Part shown: piece after piece, positions 45,933 to 54,306 of the stretch
Layout of the letters: every line of letters begins with the position of its first letter
Position numbering within the stretch: the stretch's first letter is position 1
Assembly (NCBI GenBank): GCA_017617125.1
Contig: JAFZWY010000009.1
Location: forward strand, 1 to 64,000
Reading direction: 5' to 3'
DNA: 64,000 bases
DNA from: Bacteroidales bacterium
Lineage (GTDB): Bacteria > Bacteroidota > Bacteroidia > Bacteroidales > ML635J-15
Program-made: the position numbers and the translations under genes
The notes under the pieces: generated by a model
Told to the model about the DNA's origin: nothing
What the model saw: only the letters and a program-made list of their open reading frames with translations
Databases searched by the model: none

Positions 45933-47357
45933 CTAATCTTTCACAAACTTCCGCTGGCTGAGCGTAGCCGACCCTTCGACTCCGCTCAGGGTACGGATGC
46001 GTACCACATAAACACCACCAGACAAATCTTCCACATTGCAAGCCACATTGTCCGCATTCACATCAATACGCTTTACAACCTGTCCCATCATATTTACTAT
46101 TTCGACTTCAGAAATTGTTTCCGAAGATGTAATGTTGAGCACGTCTGTTGCAGGATTTGGATAAAGAGTGATATTTTGTGATGTATGTTCTTCAACGGCT
46201 ATAGGCAATTCAGGACCTCTTATGCCGATAATTATAGCATGGTTGCTGTTGAATCCGTATGAGCTGCAGATCGTCAGCGTGAAATATCCGTTTTGCTGTC
46301 CACCCCAGCCCCAGTTGAAATGGAAATAATTGTCTTCGCGGTAGCCGTCACAGGTCCATACGTGACCGCCGTAGTCTCCGCTACCACCATACATAAAAGG
46401 AGCTCCTTCGTCGAGTTCGCCCTTCAAATAGCCCAGCCAAACCGAAGACGAAAGGCTTCCACGTTCAATATATTCCACAGTTGCCGGATAACGGAAATAC
46501 CTTGAGAGAGCTGTAACAATTTTGTTTGAATTCGCCACGCTTGCACTTGCTCCGTAGCGCATATCTACAGACACTCCGCAATGGTATAGCAAAGTCGCAA
46601 CGGCTTCCACACAACTATCGGGATGTTCAAAATATGTAAACCTGTCGGGCATATTTTCATAATGGTATGTAGTTGCACCAAAATTGGCAGAAAGTGTACC
46701 ATAGTTGCTACTATATGAATGGCTACCGCTTCCCGTAGTGGGAAAACGCCAGTAGTGCATTACCTGCCCCATAACTAAAGCGCCGCAACCGACAGCCGCA
46801 TGTCCATCATAAGCCGCATCGCCAGTATCATCTGCAGGACATAGGTTGTTGTAGTACTTGGTCTGGTTCCATCTGTTGTCGCCTAATAACGGACCGACAA
46901 TAACCTCAGCTTCTTTTGGCGTCATGTATGATCCCGAAAGCAACATCTCCCACTGTCGCTGCGTAGCCGCATCATTCTCTAGATTTTTGTCTGCAATATA
47001 CTGAATGCCATCGACGTATCCATCCAGAAAAAACTGGATATGCGCTGGAATATTTTCAGTAACGAATGCTCCTTCGTCGGAAAAAGCCAGGATCGGTTGC
47101 GCCCTGTCGTCGCCGGCCACAATGACAAAACCTTCAGAATCGAAATTTACGACATAGAAAGCAGGATTGTTTTCGCCACGGATTGCAGCGGCAGCATATA
47201 CAATTGCAGGATTTAATGATTCAATCTGACGGTTGTATTTATTTGCATAAAAACGGGAAGCAACCACACGTGCTTTCATTTCGTCAACAGGCGTTGCCGA
47301 TACAGAACCCAACAACAGAGTTGACAAAACGATTAGAATTACAAATTTACATTTCAT
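45933..47357 (-). CDS. C10-family (streptopain-like) cysteine peptidase, T9SS cargo
   Basis: A 474-residue exported protease. Signal peptide 1-20, an inhibitory propeptide to about 150, then the peptidase with Cys191 in AVGCGALVMGQVMHYW, His332 in GGHVWTCDGY and the Trp motif FHFNWGWGGQQNGYFTL. The C-terminal T9SS sorting domain (about 397-474) starts at YPNPATDVLNIT, continues LSGGVYVVRI and ends QRKFVKD. Just before that end the residues TLSGVEGSATLS are encoded by a palindromic DNA repeat that has entered in frame. Expected fate: secretion through T9SS and attachment to or release from the cell surface. Confidence 0.92.
   Translation of the reverse strand: MKCKFVILIVLSTLLLGSVSATPVDEMKARVVASRFYANKYNRQIESLNPAIVYAAAAIRGENNPAFYVVNFDSEGFVIVAGDDRAQPILAFSDEGAFVTENIPAHIQFFLDGYVDGIQYIADKNLENDAATQRQWEMLLSGSYMTPKEAEVIVGPLLGDNRWNQTKYYNNLCPADDTGDAAYDGHAAVGCGALVMGQVMHYWRFPTTGSGSHSYSSNYGTLSANFGATTYHYENMPDRFTYFEHPDSCVEAVATLLYHCGVSVDMRYGASASVANSNKIVTALSRYFRYPATVEYIERGSLSSSVWLGYLKGELDEGAPFMYGGSGDYGGHVWTCDGYREDNYFHFNWGWGGQQNGYFTLTICSSYGFNSNHAIIIGIRGPELPIAVEEHTSQNITLYPNPATDVLNITSSETISEVEIVNMMGQVVKRIDVNADNVACNVEDLSGGVYVVRIRTLSGVEGSATLSQRKFVKD
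45958..45989. repeat. Palindromic repeat inside the C10 peptidase sorting domain
   Basis: CTGAGCGTAGCCGA (45958-45971) is nearly the reverse complement of TCGACTCCGCTCAG (45976-45989). It is a diverged double copy of the TGAGCGTAGTCGAA core seen at 23676, 62736 and 63286. Confidence 0.75.
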
Positions 47358-47427
47358 AAAATAATATATGATATTTTACACCAACAGACACATTTATATC
47401 TTGCTATCGCAACAACTAGATTTTGGG

Positions 47428-47435
47428 CAAATATA
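47428..47435 (-). promoter_or_regulatory. -7 box of the C10 peptidase gene
   Basis: Minus-strand TATATTTG, about 70 nt before the start codon; no clear -33 box. Confidence 0.35.
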
Positions 47436-47512
47436 ATGAAAAAAACAAACAGAAAAGAAAATTATATACAAACCGCTTGCATTTACGACAACTATTATTC
47501 ATAATTATTTTA

Positions 47513-47520
47513 TATTTTTG
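47513..47520 (+). promoter_or_regulatory. -7 box of the YitT-like gene
   Basis: TATTTTTG 28 nt before the ATG at 47549. It supports that start over an upstream in-frame reading from 47423. Confidence 0.4.
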
Positions 47521-47548
47521 CGACACGAAAAAACATAGTAATCACAAT

Positions 47549-48427
47549 ATGAAAACTGACAAATTAAAGCAATTGAAAAATCCGGTGAAGAATTACTTCA
47601 TAATGCTCATCGGACTTGTGATATATACTTTTGGCTACTCTGCATTTATGTTGCCAAACAAGCTTACTGGTGGCGGAATCGCCGGTCTTTCGACAATTTT
47701 GTACTACGGCACCTCCTGTCCTGTAGGTATCAGCAACTTTGTGCTTAATGCAATACTTATTCTTATTGGTGCCAAGACGCTTGGCAAGCGATTCGCTATA
47801 AACACAATTTTCTGTACTGCAATAAGCTCCGCCTTGTTCGGCCTGTTCCAGTCGATAATAACCGAACCTTTGATTGCAAACGATTTGCTTTCAAACGCTG
47901 TGCTTGGTGCAGCTATTTCCGCAATCGGTGTAGGCCTAACCATTTCGTATGGCGGAAACACTGGCGGAACCGACATTATCATCCTTATGATCCTCAAGTA
48001 CAAGAACATACCTTACGGACGAATCTCGATGTACATAAACGTATTGATAATCGGTTCGTCGTATTTTATTGTACAAGATATACAGACACTTATCTACTGC
48101 TACATTTACATGTTCTCGTACTCGTACGTTTCCGACATGGTTATGGATGGCTACCGAAAGACATTCCAGATTGTAATTTTTACCAACAAGCCCAAGGAAA
48201 TAGCCGACCGAATAACCAACGAAGTGCATCGAGGGGTTACGGTGCTGAAAGCCTACGGCTGGTACTCCAAGGAGGACAAGGACGTGCTTATGGTTCTTGC
48301 CCATCGTACCGACAAGCAGGACATCATGCAGGTAATCAATCAGGAAGATCCGGATGCTTTCATTTCTATCGCCAAGGTTCAGGGCGTTTTCGGCAAGAAC
48401 TTCGACGAACTGAAAAGAGAAGTGTAA
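47549..48427 (+). CDS. YitT family membrane protein
   Basis: A 292-residue protein with five to six hydrophobic helices (FIMLIGLVIYTFGYSAFML; GGGIAGLSTILYY; GISNFVLNAILILIGAKTLG; ISYGGNTGGTDIIILMILKY) and a C-terminal soluble DUF2179 domain (QIVIFTNKPKEIADRITNEV; GVTVLKAYGWYSKEDKDVLM). The transport substrate of this family is not known. Translation starts at the ATG shortly after the -7 box. Confidence 0.92.
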   Translation: MKTDKLKQLKNPVKNYFIMLIGLVIYTFGYSAFMLPNKLTGGGIAGLSTILYYGTSCPVGISNFVLNAILILIGAKTLGKRFAINTIFCTAISSALFGLFQSIITEPLIANDLLSNAVLGAAISAIGVGLTISYGGNTGGTDIIILMILKYKNIPYGRISMYINVLIIGSSYFIVQDIQTLIYCYIYMFSYSYVSDMVMDGYRKTFQIVIFTNKPKEIADRITNEVHRGVTVLKAYGWYSKEDKDVLMVLAHRTDKQDIMQVINQEDPDAFISIAKVQGVFGKNFDELKREV

Positions 48428-48470
48428 AAGGGATTTACGATATAATTAAATTTGACAACGAATCACAATC

Positions 48471-48499
48471 TGTAGTCTCGCAATCATTGCGAGACTACA
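48471..48499. terminator. 13-bp perfect hairpin downstream of the YitT-like gene
   Basis: TGTAGTCTCGCAA (48471-48483) pairs with TTGCGAGACTACA (48487-48499) around TCA, followed by AATATTTTAT. It may terminate the YitT-like gene or be a dispersed palindrome; the T-tract is poor. Confidence 0.5.
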
Positions 48500-48532
48500 A
48501 TATTTTATATATCCATTGTACTTACGCAATAT

Positions 48533-48566
48533 TTTGCGTCTCAACTAGAAATATTTTTTATATTTG
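48533..48566 (+). promoter_or_regulatory. Promoter of the M14 carboxypeptidase gene
   Basis: TTTG (48533-48536) and TATATTTG (48559-48566) are 22 nt apart. The predicted start leaves only about 8 nt of leader before the ATG at 48581. Confidence 0.55.
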
Positions 48567-48580
48567 CAAAAACTTTGTGT

Positions 48581-51500
48581 ATGAGAAGTGTATTTTGCTT
48601 TTTGCTTATTCAGACAACTTTTTTGCTATCCGCCTTTGCGCAAAATGATTCCCAGATGCTACTTGAAGACTGGGAAACCGGCGATTTTTCTGCAATGCAG
48701 TGGGAACGTCTTGGAAACCAATACAAATGGGAAGTAACAAGCGAAGGCGCGTACAACGGCAAATATTGCGCCCGAAGCGGTAATTACTACATGGCAAATA
48801 CTGAATCTACACTTCAATTGTCTGTATATCTTAACGAAAGCGGTACACTCTCCTATTTTCGCAAGGTTTTCTCGTCAGAAAATAGCGGTACTTTTTACTT
48901 TTATTTAGATGGTGTTCTGAAAGAAACACTTTCGGGCTATGTAGACTGGAGCGAATACCAATGCGAAATTTCGTCAGGCTTTCACGTGCTTAAGTTCCGC
49001 TATCAAAGAAATGACAGTTCCAGCAAAGGTTCCGACTGCGTATGGATTGACGATATAAGCCTGCCCAATGGTATTCAAGTGAACACACCAGCTAATTTGT
49101 GCGATGCACCAACACAATTACAAGCCGAAACTATTGGAAACAATGTTGTGCTTACATGGAACGGTTCGCAAAATCCGCAGGAAATTGTGATTTTCGATGA
49201 TGTAGAAGGACATGAACACGGCACAATAAATTCTCAAGGAACAGTCGGATGGAACTACATTGATGGTGATAATGCTCCTACGGCCAATTTCTCTACACTT
49301 AATTTTCTTAACGAAATGGACACAATGGCTTTTATTGTGATTGATGACCAAGAAATTACAAACAATAGCAACTATTTCCATCTTGCACATTCAGGTCACA
49401 AATATTTCGGTTGTCCATATATTTACAGTACCACTAACGACGACTGGATTATAAGTCCCGAACTAAACTTTACGGAAGCTTTTAGATTTTCGTTTTATGC
49501 ACGCAGTTTTTCTTCGCAATATTCCAACGAAAAATTTGTCGCTTCCTATTCTATTACCGACGCAAACGAAAGCAGTTTTATTCCTTTGCATTGCGACACA
49601 ATTAAAACCACCTATTTATGGACCGAATATTCGTTCTATGTGCCATCTTCGGCAAAGTATGTCGCAGTGCATTGCATTTCTCACGACCAGTACATATTTT
49701 GTGTAGATGACATTTCCATACACGGACGGACTGGCCACAGTTGCAATGTGTATCGCGATGGCGTTCTAATTGCAGCCAATGTAACCGATTCTACTTACAC
49801 AGATGTTGGAGTCATGCCAGGAAACCACTGCTATACAATTACGTATAATTGCAGTAGCAACACAGAGTCGGCTCATTCATCCGAAGTTTGTGTAAATGTG
49901 GAAGGAAACGAACGCTTTTTGACGCAAATTGACAGCATTAATATGCATTGCGTTCAGCCTAAAGGCATACTTGGCAGAGATTCCAACGGTGAACACATGG
50001 CGACCACATTGGAAGAAATGTTCGACTGGAACAAATATCCGACATACGAGGTGTATACGCAGTTGTTGGGACATTTCCAAAACACATTCCCGGAACTCTG
50101 CGAGATTGACACCATTTTGGAAGACACACCCCACCCCGACCTGCATCACTCTATTTACGGCATACACATAAGCAACACATTGGGGCAAACAACTACCAAA
50201 CCAGCATTTCTGTATTCGTCAACCATGCACGGTGACGAGGAGGTCGGATTCTTTGTGATGCTGCGTCTTGTCGACTACATTTTGAATAATGCGACTACAG
50301 ATACAGTGGTGCAACAAATATTGGATAACATTGATTTGTATATATGTCCGGTTGAGAATCCCGACGGATTGTATAATGTTAGCAACGACATGATATACAA
50401 TGGATACTGCACTCGCCGAAATTACAATAATGTCGACCTTAACCGCAACTATCCGCACCTGCCTGTATTCGACACAGAAGCCGACATACAGCCCGAAACC
50501 ACAGCCATGATCGACTGGGTAACGCCGAAAAACTTTGTCATGTCGGCAAATTTCCATAGCGGAGCTGAATTGCTCAACTATCCATGGGATTCTTGGCGTA
50601 CAAGCCAGCGCACCCATGCCGATGACAACTGGTACCGCTACATTTGCCAAAATTACGCTAGCTTGTGCCAAGCCGAAGATACTGCATACCTACGAGGCGA
50701 AGACAATGGAAAGTCTGTCACCGAAGGTGGCGATTGGTATGTAATCCGCGGAAGCCGACAGGATTACATGAATTTCTACCAGCATTGCCGTGAAGTAACA
50801 GTTGAAATCAGCCCCTACCATATATACGATACGACAATATTGCCGACATACTGGACGAAAAACAAGAACGCTTTGCTGAGCTACGCAATGGAATGCGACT
50901 ATGGATTCTGGGGCGTTGTAACCGATGCTGTAACCCACGAACCCGTAGAGGCTATGATAAAAGTGCTTAACCACGACATCTTTTATTCCGAAGTTTACTC
51001 GTATCTGCCGTTGGGAGCATACCACCGACCGATAATGGCGGGCACGTACACTGTGGAGGTTTCGGCGCCATGCTATCAGACTGTCACTTTTACGGTTACG
51101 ACAAAGCCCGGCACAAAAGTACGTTGCGATGTGGAACTGCAACCACAGGTAACAACTCCTATGGCATTCGACCAGTACATACTTTCGGGAATGCAGACCA
51201 CACTCGTAACGCTCTCGCAAAACGAAGTGCTTTGGTTCGTTTCCGATACGGCAAGCCAACCCATAGCATCAGGCAACTACTATACGACACCAGTGCTTTT
51301 CGACACGACAACCTACTACATTGAAGAACGATATGTTGACGATACGCTAACATGCATCAGTCCGCGCAGTTCTGTTACTGTTTTTGTCATAGATACGACA
51401 AACATTTCTTCAATGTTGCATACAGAGATTTCAGAATCCCGCTTTGCCGTATATCCAAATCCTGCAGACAAATATCTGACCGTAGAAAACTTTGTTCCCG

Positions 51501-51673
51501 ATAATTTGACATTGACATTGTACGATTCAAACGGAAAACAGATCTTAACACAGCAGATTTCGAAATCAGCACAAATAGATGTATCGTGGCTTCACCCAGG
51601 TGCATATTTCCTGCAAGCAGTATATGGTGACGGAATAAAAGAGGTCAAGAAAATCGTAAAGAGAGGAAAATAG
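48581..51673 (+). CDS. M14-family zinc carboxypeptidase with T9SS sorting domain
   Basis: A 1030-residue secreted protein. Signal peptide 1-21 (MRSVFCFLLIQTTFLLSAFA). Two jelly-roll, cleaved-adhesin-like domains fill about 22-170 (WETGDFSAMQWERLG, WIDDISLPNG) and 185-390 (VGWNYIDGDN, WIISPELNF). The peptidase domain (about 440-760) has zinc ligands His550 and Glu553 in MHGDEEVGF and His659 in NFHSGAEL, substrate motif RRNYNNVDLNRNYPH and catalytic Glu742 in VTVEISPY. A carboxypeptidase-regulatory-like beta-sandwich follows (GVVTDAVTHEPVEAMIKV), an Ig-like segment, and a sorting domain (YPNPADKYLTVENF to KIVKRGK). The start is the ATG, not the in-frame TTG six bases upstream. Confidence 0.93.
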   Translation: MRSVFCFLLIQTTFLLSAFAQNDSQMLLEDWETGDFSAMQWERLGNQYKWEVTSEGAYNGKYCARSGNYYMANTESTLQLSVYLNESGTLSYFRKVFSSENSGTFYFYLDGVLKETLSGYVDWSEYQCEISSGFHVLKFRYQRNDSSSKGSDCVWIDDISLPNGIQVNTPANLCDAPTQLQAETIGNNVVLTWNGSQNPQEIVIFDDVEGHEHGTINSQGTVGWNYIDGDNAPTANFSTLNFLNEMDTMAFIVIDDQEITNNSNYFHLAHSGHKYFGCPYIYSTTNDDWIISPELNFTEAFRFSFYARSFSSQYSNEKFVASYSITDANESSFIPLHCDTIKTTYLWTEYSFYVPSSAKYVAVHCISHDQYIFCVDDISIHGRTGHSCNVYRDGVLIAANVTDSTYTDVGVMPGNHCYTITYNCSSNTESAHSSEVCVNVEGNERFLTQIDSINMHCVQPKGILGRDSNGEHMATTLEEMFDWNKYPTYEVYTQLLGHFQNTFPELCEIDTILEDTPHPDLHHSIYGIHISNTLGQTTTKPAFLYSSTMHGDEEVGFFVMLRLVDYILNNATTDTVVQQILDNIDLYICPVENPDGLYNVSNDMIYNGYCTRRNYNNVDLNRNYPHLPVFDTEADIQPETTAMIDWVTPKNFVMSANFHSGAELLNYPWDSWRTSQRTHADDNWYRYICQNYASLCQAEDTAYLRGEDNGKSVTEGGDWYVIRGSRQDYMNFYQHCREVTVEISPYHIYDTTILPTYWTKNKNALLSYAMECDYGFWGVVTDAVTHEPVEAMIKVLNHDIFYSEVYSYLPLGAYHRPIMAGTYTVEVSAPCYQTVTFTVTTKPGTKVRCDVELQPQVTTPMAFDQYILSGMQTTLVTLSQNEVLWFVSDTASQPIASGNYYTTPVLFDTTTYYIEERYVDDTLTCISPRSSVTVFVIDTTNISSMLHTEISESRFAVYPNPADKYLTVENFVPDNLTLTLYDSNGKQILTQQISKSAQIDVSWLHPGAYFLQAVYGDGIKEVKKIVKRGK

Positions 51674-51780
51674 CCATAAGACATATCAAAAAAAAATCTT
51701 TCAAAAAATTTCTGTCCAATATTTCATTTTTGTTCAAAAATAAAATTACCTTTGCATTTTATTCAATATGGTTTTATAAG

Positions 51781-52143
51781 ATGAAAAAGATTCCGTTGAT
51801 AATAGCAATTGCCTTAACAATGATGCTTTCTGCATGCTCCACTACCCCGGCCGACAATGCCGAAAAGGTCGTGAAGGCTGTAGCCGAATATTGCGACAAT
51901 GTAGAGAAAGCAATTGCCGACGAGCTTATTGACGACAACGACGTTGACGCGATAAAAGATTCGGAAAAATCCTACATGGACCTTATTGCAGAAATCAACG
52001 AAAGTTATGCTGGCAACGCCAACGACCGTGCCGAATTCGAACAGCAGATGTACACATCGGATGTCTGGGTAAGAATGGCCGACGTAAACGGTAAGCTGGC
52101 AAACACCGAAGGATATGCGAAATTAAGTCTAACAAATAAATAA
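51781..52143 (+). CDS. Small lipoprotein A of a tandem pair
   Basis: A 120-residue lipoprotein (MKKIPLIIAIALTMMLSAC, lipobox LSAC). The mature part is acidic and helical, with AIADELIDDNDVDAIKDSEK, then AEINESYAGNANDRAEFEQQ and a final TEGYAKLSL. The next gene encodes the same pattern. The start is the ATG opening the signal; the in-frame reading from 51730 adds residues that would destroy it. Function unknown. Confidence 0.75.
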   Translation: MKKIPLIIAIALTMMLSACSTTPADNAEKVVKAVAEYCDNVEKAIADELIDDNDVDAIKDSEKSYMDLIAEINESYAGNANDRAEFEQQMYTSDVWVRMADVNGKLANTEGYAKLSLTNK

Positions 52144-52150
52144 ATATAAT

Positions 52151-52555
52151 ATGAAGAAATTAGTTTTATTAGCAATCGTATCAGTTCTTGCAATGTGCCT
52201 TTACAGCTGCAAGCAAGACGCAAAGGAAAATAACGAAACAAAGGAAGAGTGCGCAAAAGAGATTTGTCCAGTACACGATGCAGTTACTATTTTGGAATCA
52301 AAGAATTCGATAGCAAACCTTATCAAGGAAGCAATCGCTGACAACGAAATCACCGACGAAGAAGCTACCAAGATAAACGATGCTTTCTGCGAATACCAGA
52401 GCATTGATGCTGAAATTAAGACCAAGTATCAGGACAAGAAGGATGCACAGGATGAACTTTTCGCTATCCTCAATGCTGAAAACAACTACAACAAGTCGAT
52501 GAAGCTTGCTATCGAAGCTAAAGGTTACGACAAAATTAGCTCGAAAGTTAAATAA
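52151..52555 (+). CDS. Small lipoprotein B of a tandem pair
   Basis: A 134-residue lipoprotein (MKKLVLLAIVSVLAMCLYSC). The mature part has EAIADNEITDEEATKINDAF, AEIKTKYQDKKDAQDELFAI and a final EAKGYDKISSKV. These align by eye with its upstream neighbour, so the two are probably paralogues from a local duplication. Seven bases separate the genes. An N-terminal Cys/Glu-rich stretch (ETKEECAKEICPVHD) is present only here. Confidence 0.75.
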   Translation: MKKLVLLAIVSVLAMCLYSCKQDAKENNETKEECAKEICPVHDAVTILESKNSIANLIKEAIADNEITDEEATKINDAFCEYQSIDAEIKTKYQDKKDAQDELFAILNAENNYNKSMKLAIEAKGYDKISSKVK

Positions 52556-52580
52556 TCAGAGGTTGTAAAAAAAAATAAAA

Positions 52581-52609
52581 AAAAGGCTGGAAACTCCAGC
52601 CTTTTTTTT
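52581..52609. terminator. Bidirectional terminator after the lipoprotein pair
   Basis: GGCTGGA pairs with TCCAGCC around AAC, with A-tract and T-tract on the two sides. It separates the pair from the converging protease gene. Confidence 0.9.
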
Positions 52610-52627
52610 GTTGTATATAAATGAGTC

Positions 52628-54073
52628 TTAATTGAGTTTCAACGCATAATATCCAGTCATGCCGTTAGGATAAATGCCTTCGAGGAAAATCGCGTTGCCC
52701 GACGACTTGATGGCATTCTCAAGATCCTGCACCGAATTGATATTCTTGTTGTTGGCACGGACAATTATAAAGCCGTTCTGTATTCCGCTTGCAGCAAGTT
52801 TTCCTGCCGTAAGGTCGGTAACCTGAACTCCGTTACGTATGCGCAGACGTGATTTCAGTTGGTCGCTCACAGGCTCGAAATGTGCACCTAAAGCATTTGC
52901 GCTTTCCGATTTGGCAAGTTCTGTGCCGCCATAACGATTCTGCAAAGTCATATCGACCTTGCGTGTAGAGTTGCCAGATTTTACATCAAGCGTTACATTA
53001 GCTCCAGGCCTATAAAGGCTTATTATTTCGAGTAATTCAGTTGCAGAATTTACCTTTGTATCATCTACGGCAAGGATAATGTCTCCGACAGAAATTCCCG
53101 ACTTCTCGGCGGCACCACCGCTAACGACGCGAGCAACATATACACCATCGACATCGTCTACGTTCAACTTCTTGGCAGTCTGCGAATTCAAGTCCATCAT
53201 TTCAATTCCCATGTAAGCTCGCTGGGCACTGCCAAATTCGGCAAGGTCGGCAACAATCTTGCGCACCATGTTTACCGGAATTGCGAACGAATATCCGACA
53301 TAAGAACCTGTCTGCGATGCAATCGCCGAATTTATACCGACGAGCTCGCCCTTGGCGTTTACCAAAGCGCCTCCACTGCTTCCGGGATTGACCGCAGCAT
53401 CGGTCTGTATGTACGACTCGATGACCTGGTTTCCAGAGTTTGCATCAATGTTGCGAGCCTTTGCACTTACAATACCTGCGGTTACTGTCGATGTAAGGTT
53501 GAACGGATTGCCGATAGCGAGCACCCACTCGCCTATTCTCAAGTCATCGCTATTGCCATATGTAAGGTACGGCAAGTCAGTTGCGTCAATTTTCAGCAAA
53601 GCGAGGTCTGTAGTGGCATCACGACCGATGACCTTGCCCGTGTATGATTTTTTGTTATTCATCACGACCTCAATGACTTCGGCATTTTCAATCACATGGT
53701 TGTTTGTGACAATATAGCCGTCTGACGAAACGATAACACCCGAACCCGATGCCGAAACCTGCATTGCCGACTGGGTGCCGAAAATGAAATCATATAAGGT
53801 ATATGTTGGCTGATTATAGCTTGTCTTGATATGGACAACTGCTGGCATGCACTTTTCGGCAGCATCGCAAAAATCCGTTTCCCCTAAAGCACGACTATTA
53901 CCATATCCTACTTTTGTTACCTGAACATCATCCGTATTTGAATTGACATAATTCAATTGTGAATCATTATTTTCGATAGTTTTATTTGGAGTAAAGATTA
54001 AAGTTCCTACAAAAACAATTGCACCTCCAATTATTCCAGACAAAAGACCTACAAGCCAAGTTTTTGTTTTCAT
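52628..54073 (-). CDS. HtrA/DegP-family periplasmic serine protease
   Basis: A 481-residue protease with an N-terminal signal anchor (WLVGLLSGIIGGAIVFVGTL). The catalytic triad is His126 (TNNHVIE), Asp156 (TTDLALLKI) and Ser233 (NPGSSGGAL). Two PDZ domains follow (about 285-375, YMGIEMMDLNSQTAKKL and GGAAEKSGISVGDIILAVDD; about 390-480). It degrades or refolds damaged envelope proteins. The final residues replace the usual second-PDZ end with a short aromatic stretch (GMTGYYALKLN), common in Bacteroidetes. Confidence 0.95.
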   Translation of the reverse strand: MKTKTWLVGLLSGIIGGAIVFVGTLIFTPNKTIENNDSQLNYVNSNTDDVQVTKVGYGNSRALGETDFCDAAEKCMPAVVHIKTSYNQPTYTLYDFIFGTQSAMQVSASGSGVIVSSDGYIVTNNHVIENAEVIEVVMNNKKSYTGKVIGRDATTDLALLKIDATDLPYLTYGNSDDLRIGEWVLAIGNPFNLTSTVTAGIVSAKARNIDANSGNQVIESYIQTDAAVNPGSSGGALVNAKGELVGINSAIASQTGSYVGYSFAIPVNMVRKIVADLAEFGSAQRAYMGIEMMDLNSQTAKKLNVDDVDGVYVARVVSGGAAEKSGISVGDIILAVDDTKVNSATELLEIISLYRPGANVTLDVKSGNSTRKVDMTLQNRYGGTELAKSESANALGAHFEPVSDQLKSRLRIRNGVQVTDLTAGKLAASGIQNGFIIVRANNKNINSVQDLENAIKSSGNAIFLEGIYPNGMTGYYALKLN

Positions 54074-54104
54074 TTTCAGATCCTTTCTATTTTTTCATCA
54101 ACAG

Positions 54105-54112
54105 CAAATTTA
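54105..54112 (-). promoter_or_regulatory. -7 box of the HtrA gene
   Basis: Minus-strand TAAATTTG, 31 nt before the start; AGGATC just before the ATG could be a ribosome-binding site. Confidence 0.35.
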
Positions 54113-54197
54113 ACGCATTTTCACGAAAGATATTTTTCACAAGGCAATGATTAACTTAACTTTATTATTGTTTAATGGATTGTTAATTGGGAAGAAA

Positions 54198-54237
54198 GGC
54201 TAAAAGGCTGACAGACGAACAGGCTAACGGTCTAACT
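54198..54237 (+). repeat. Tandem octamer repeat, five units
   Basis: GGCTAAAA, GGCTGACA, GACGAACA, GGCTAACG and GTCTAACT run without gaps, in the same orientation as the array at 42468-42499. TTTTAGCC directly after can pair with the first unit. Confidence 0.7.
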
Positions 54238-54306
54238 TTTAGCCTTATTATTTTCTTCCCTATTCGCAAAAAAATTGCTTACTTTGCAAAATTTTTGGCG
54301 AAGGAA

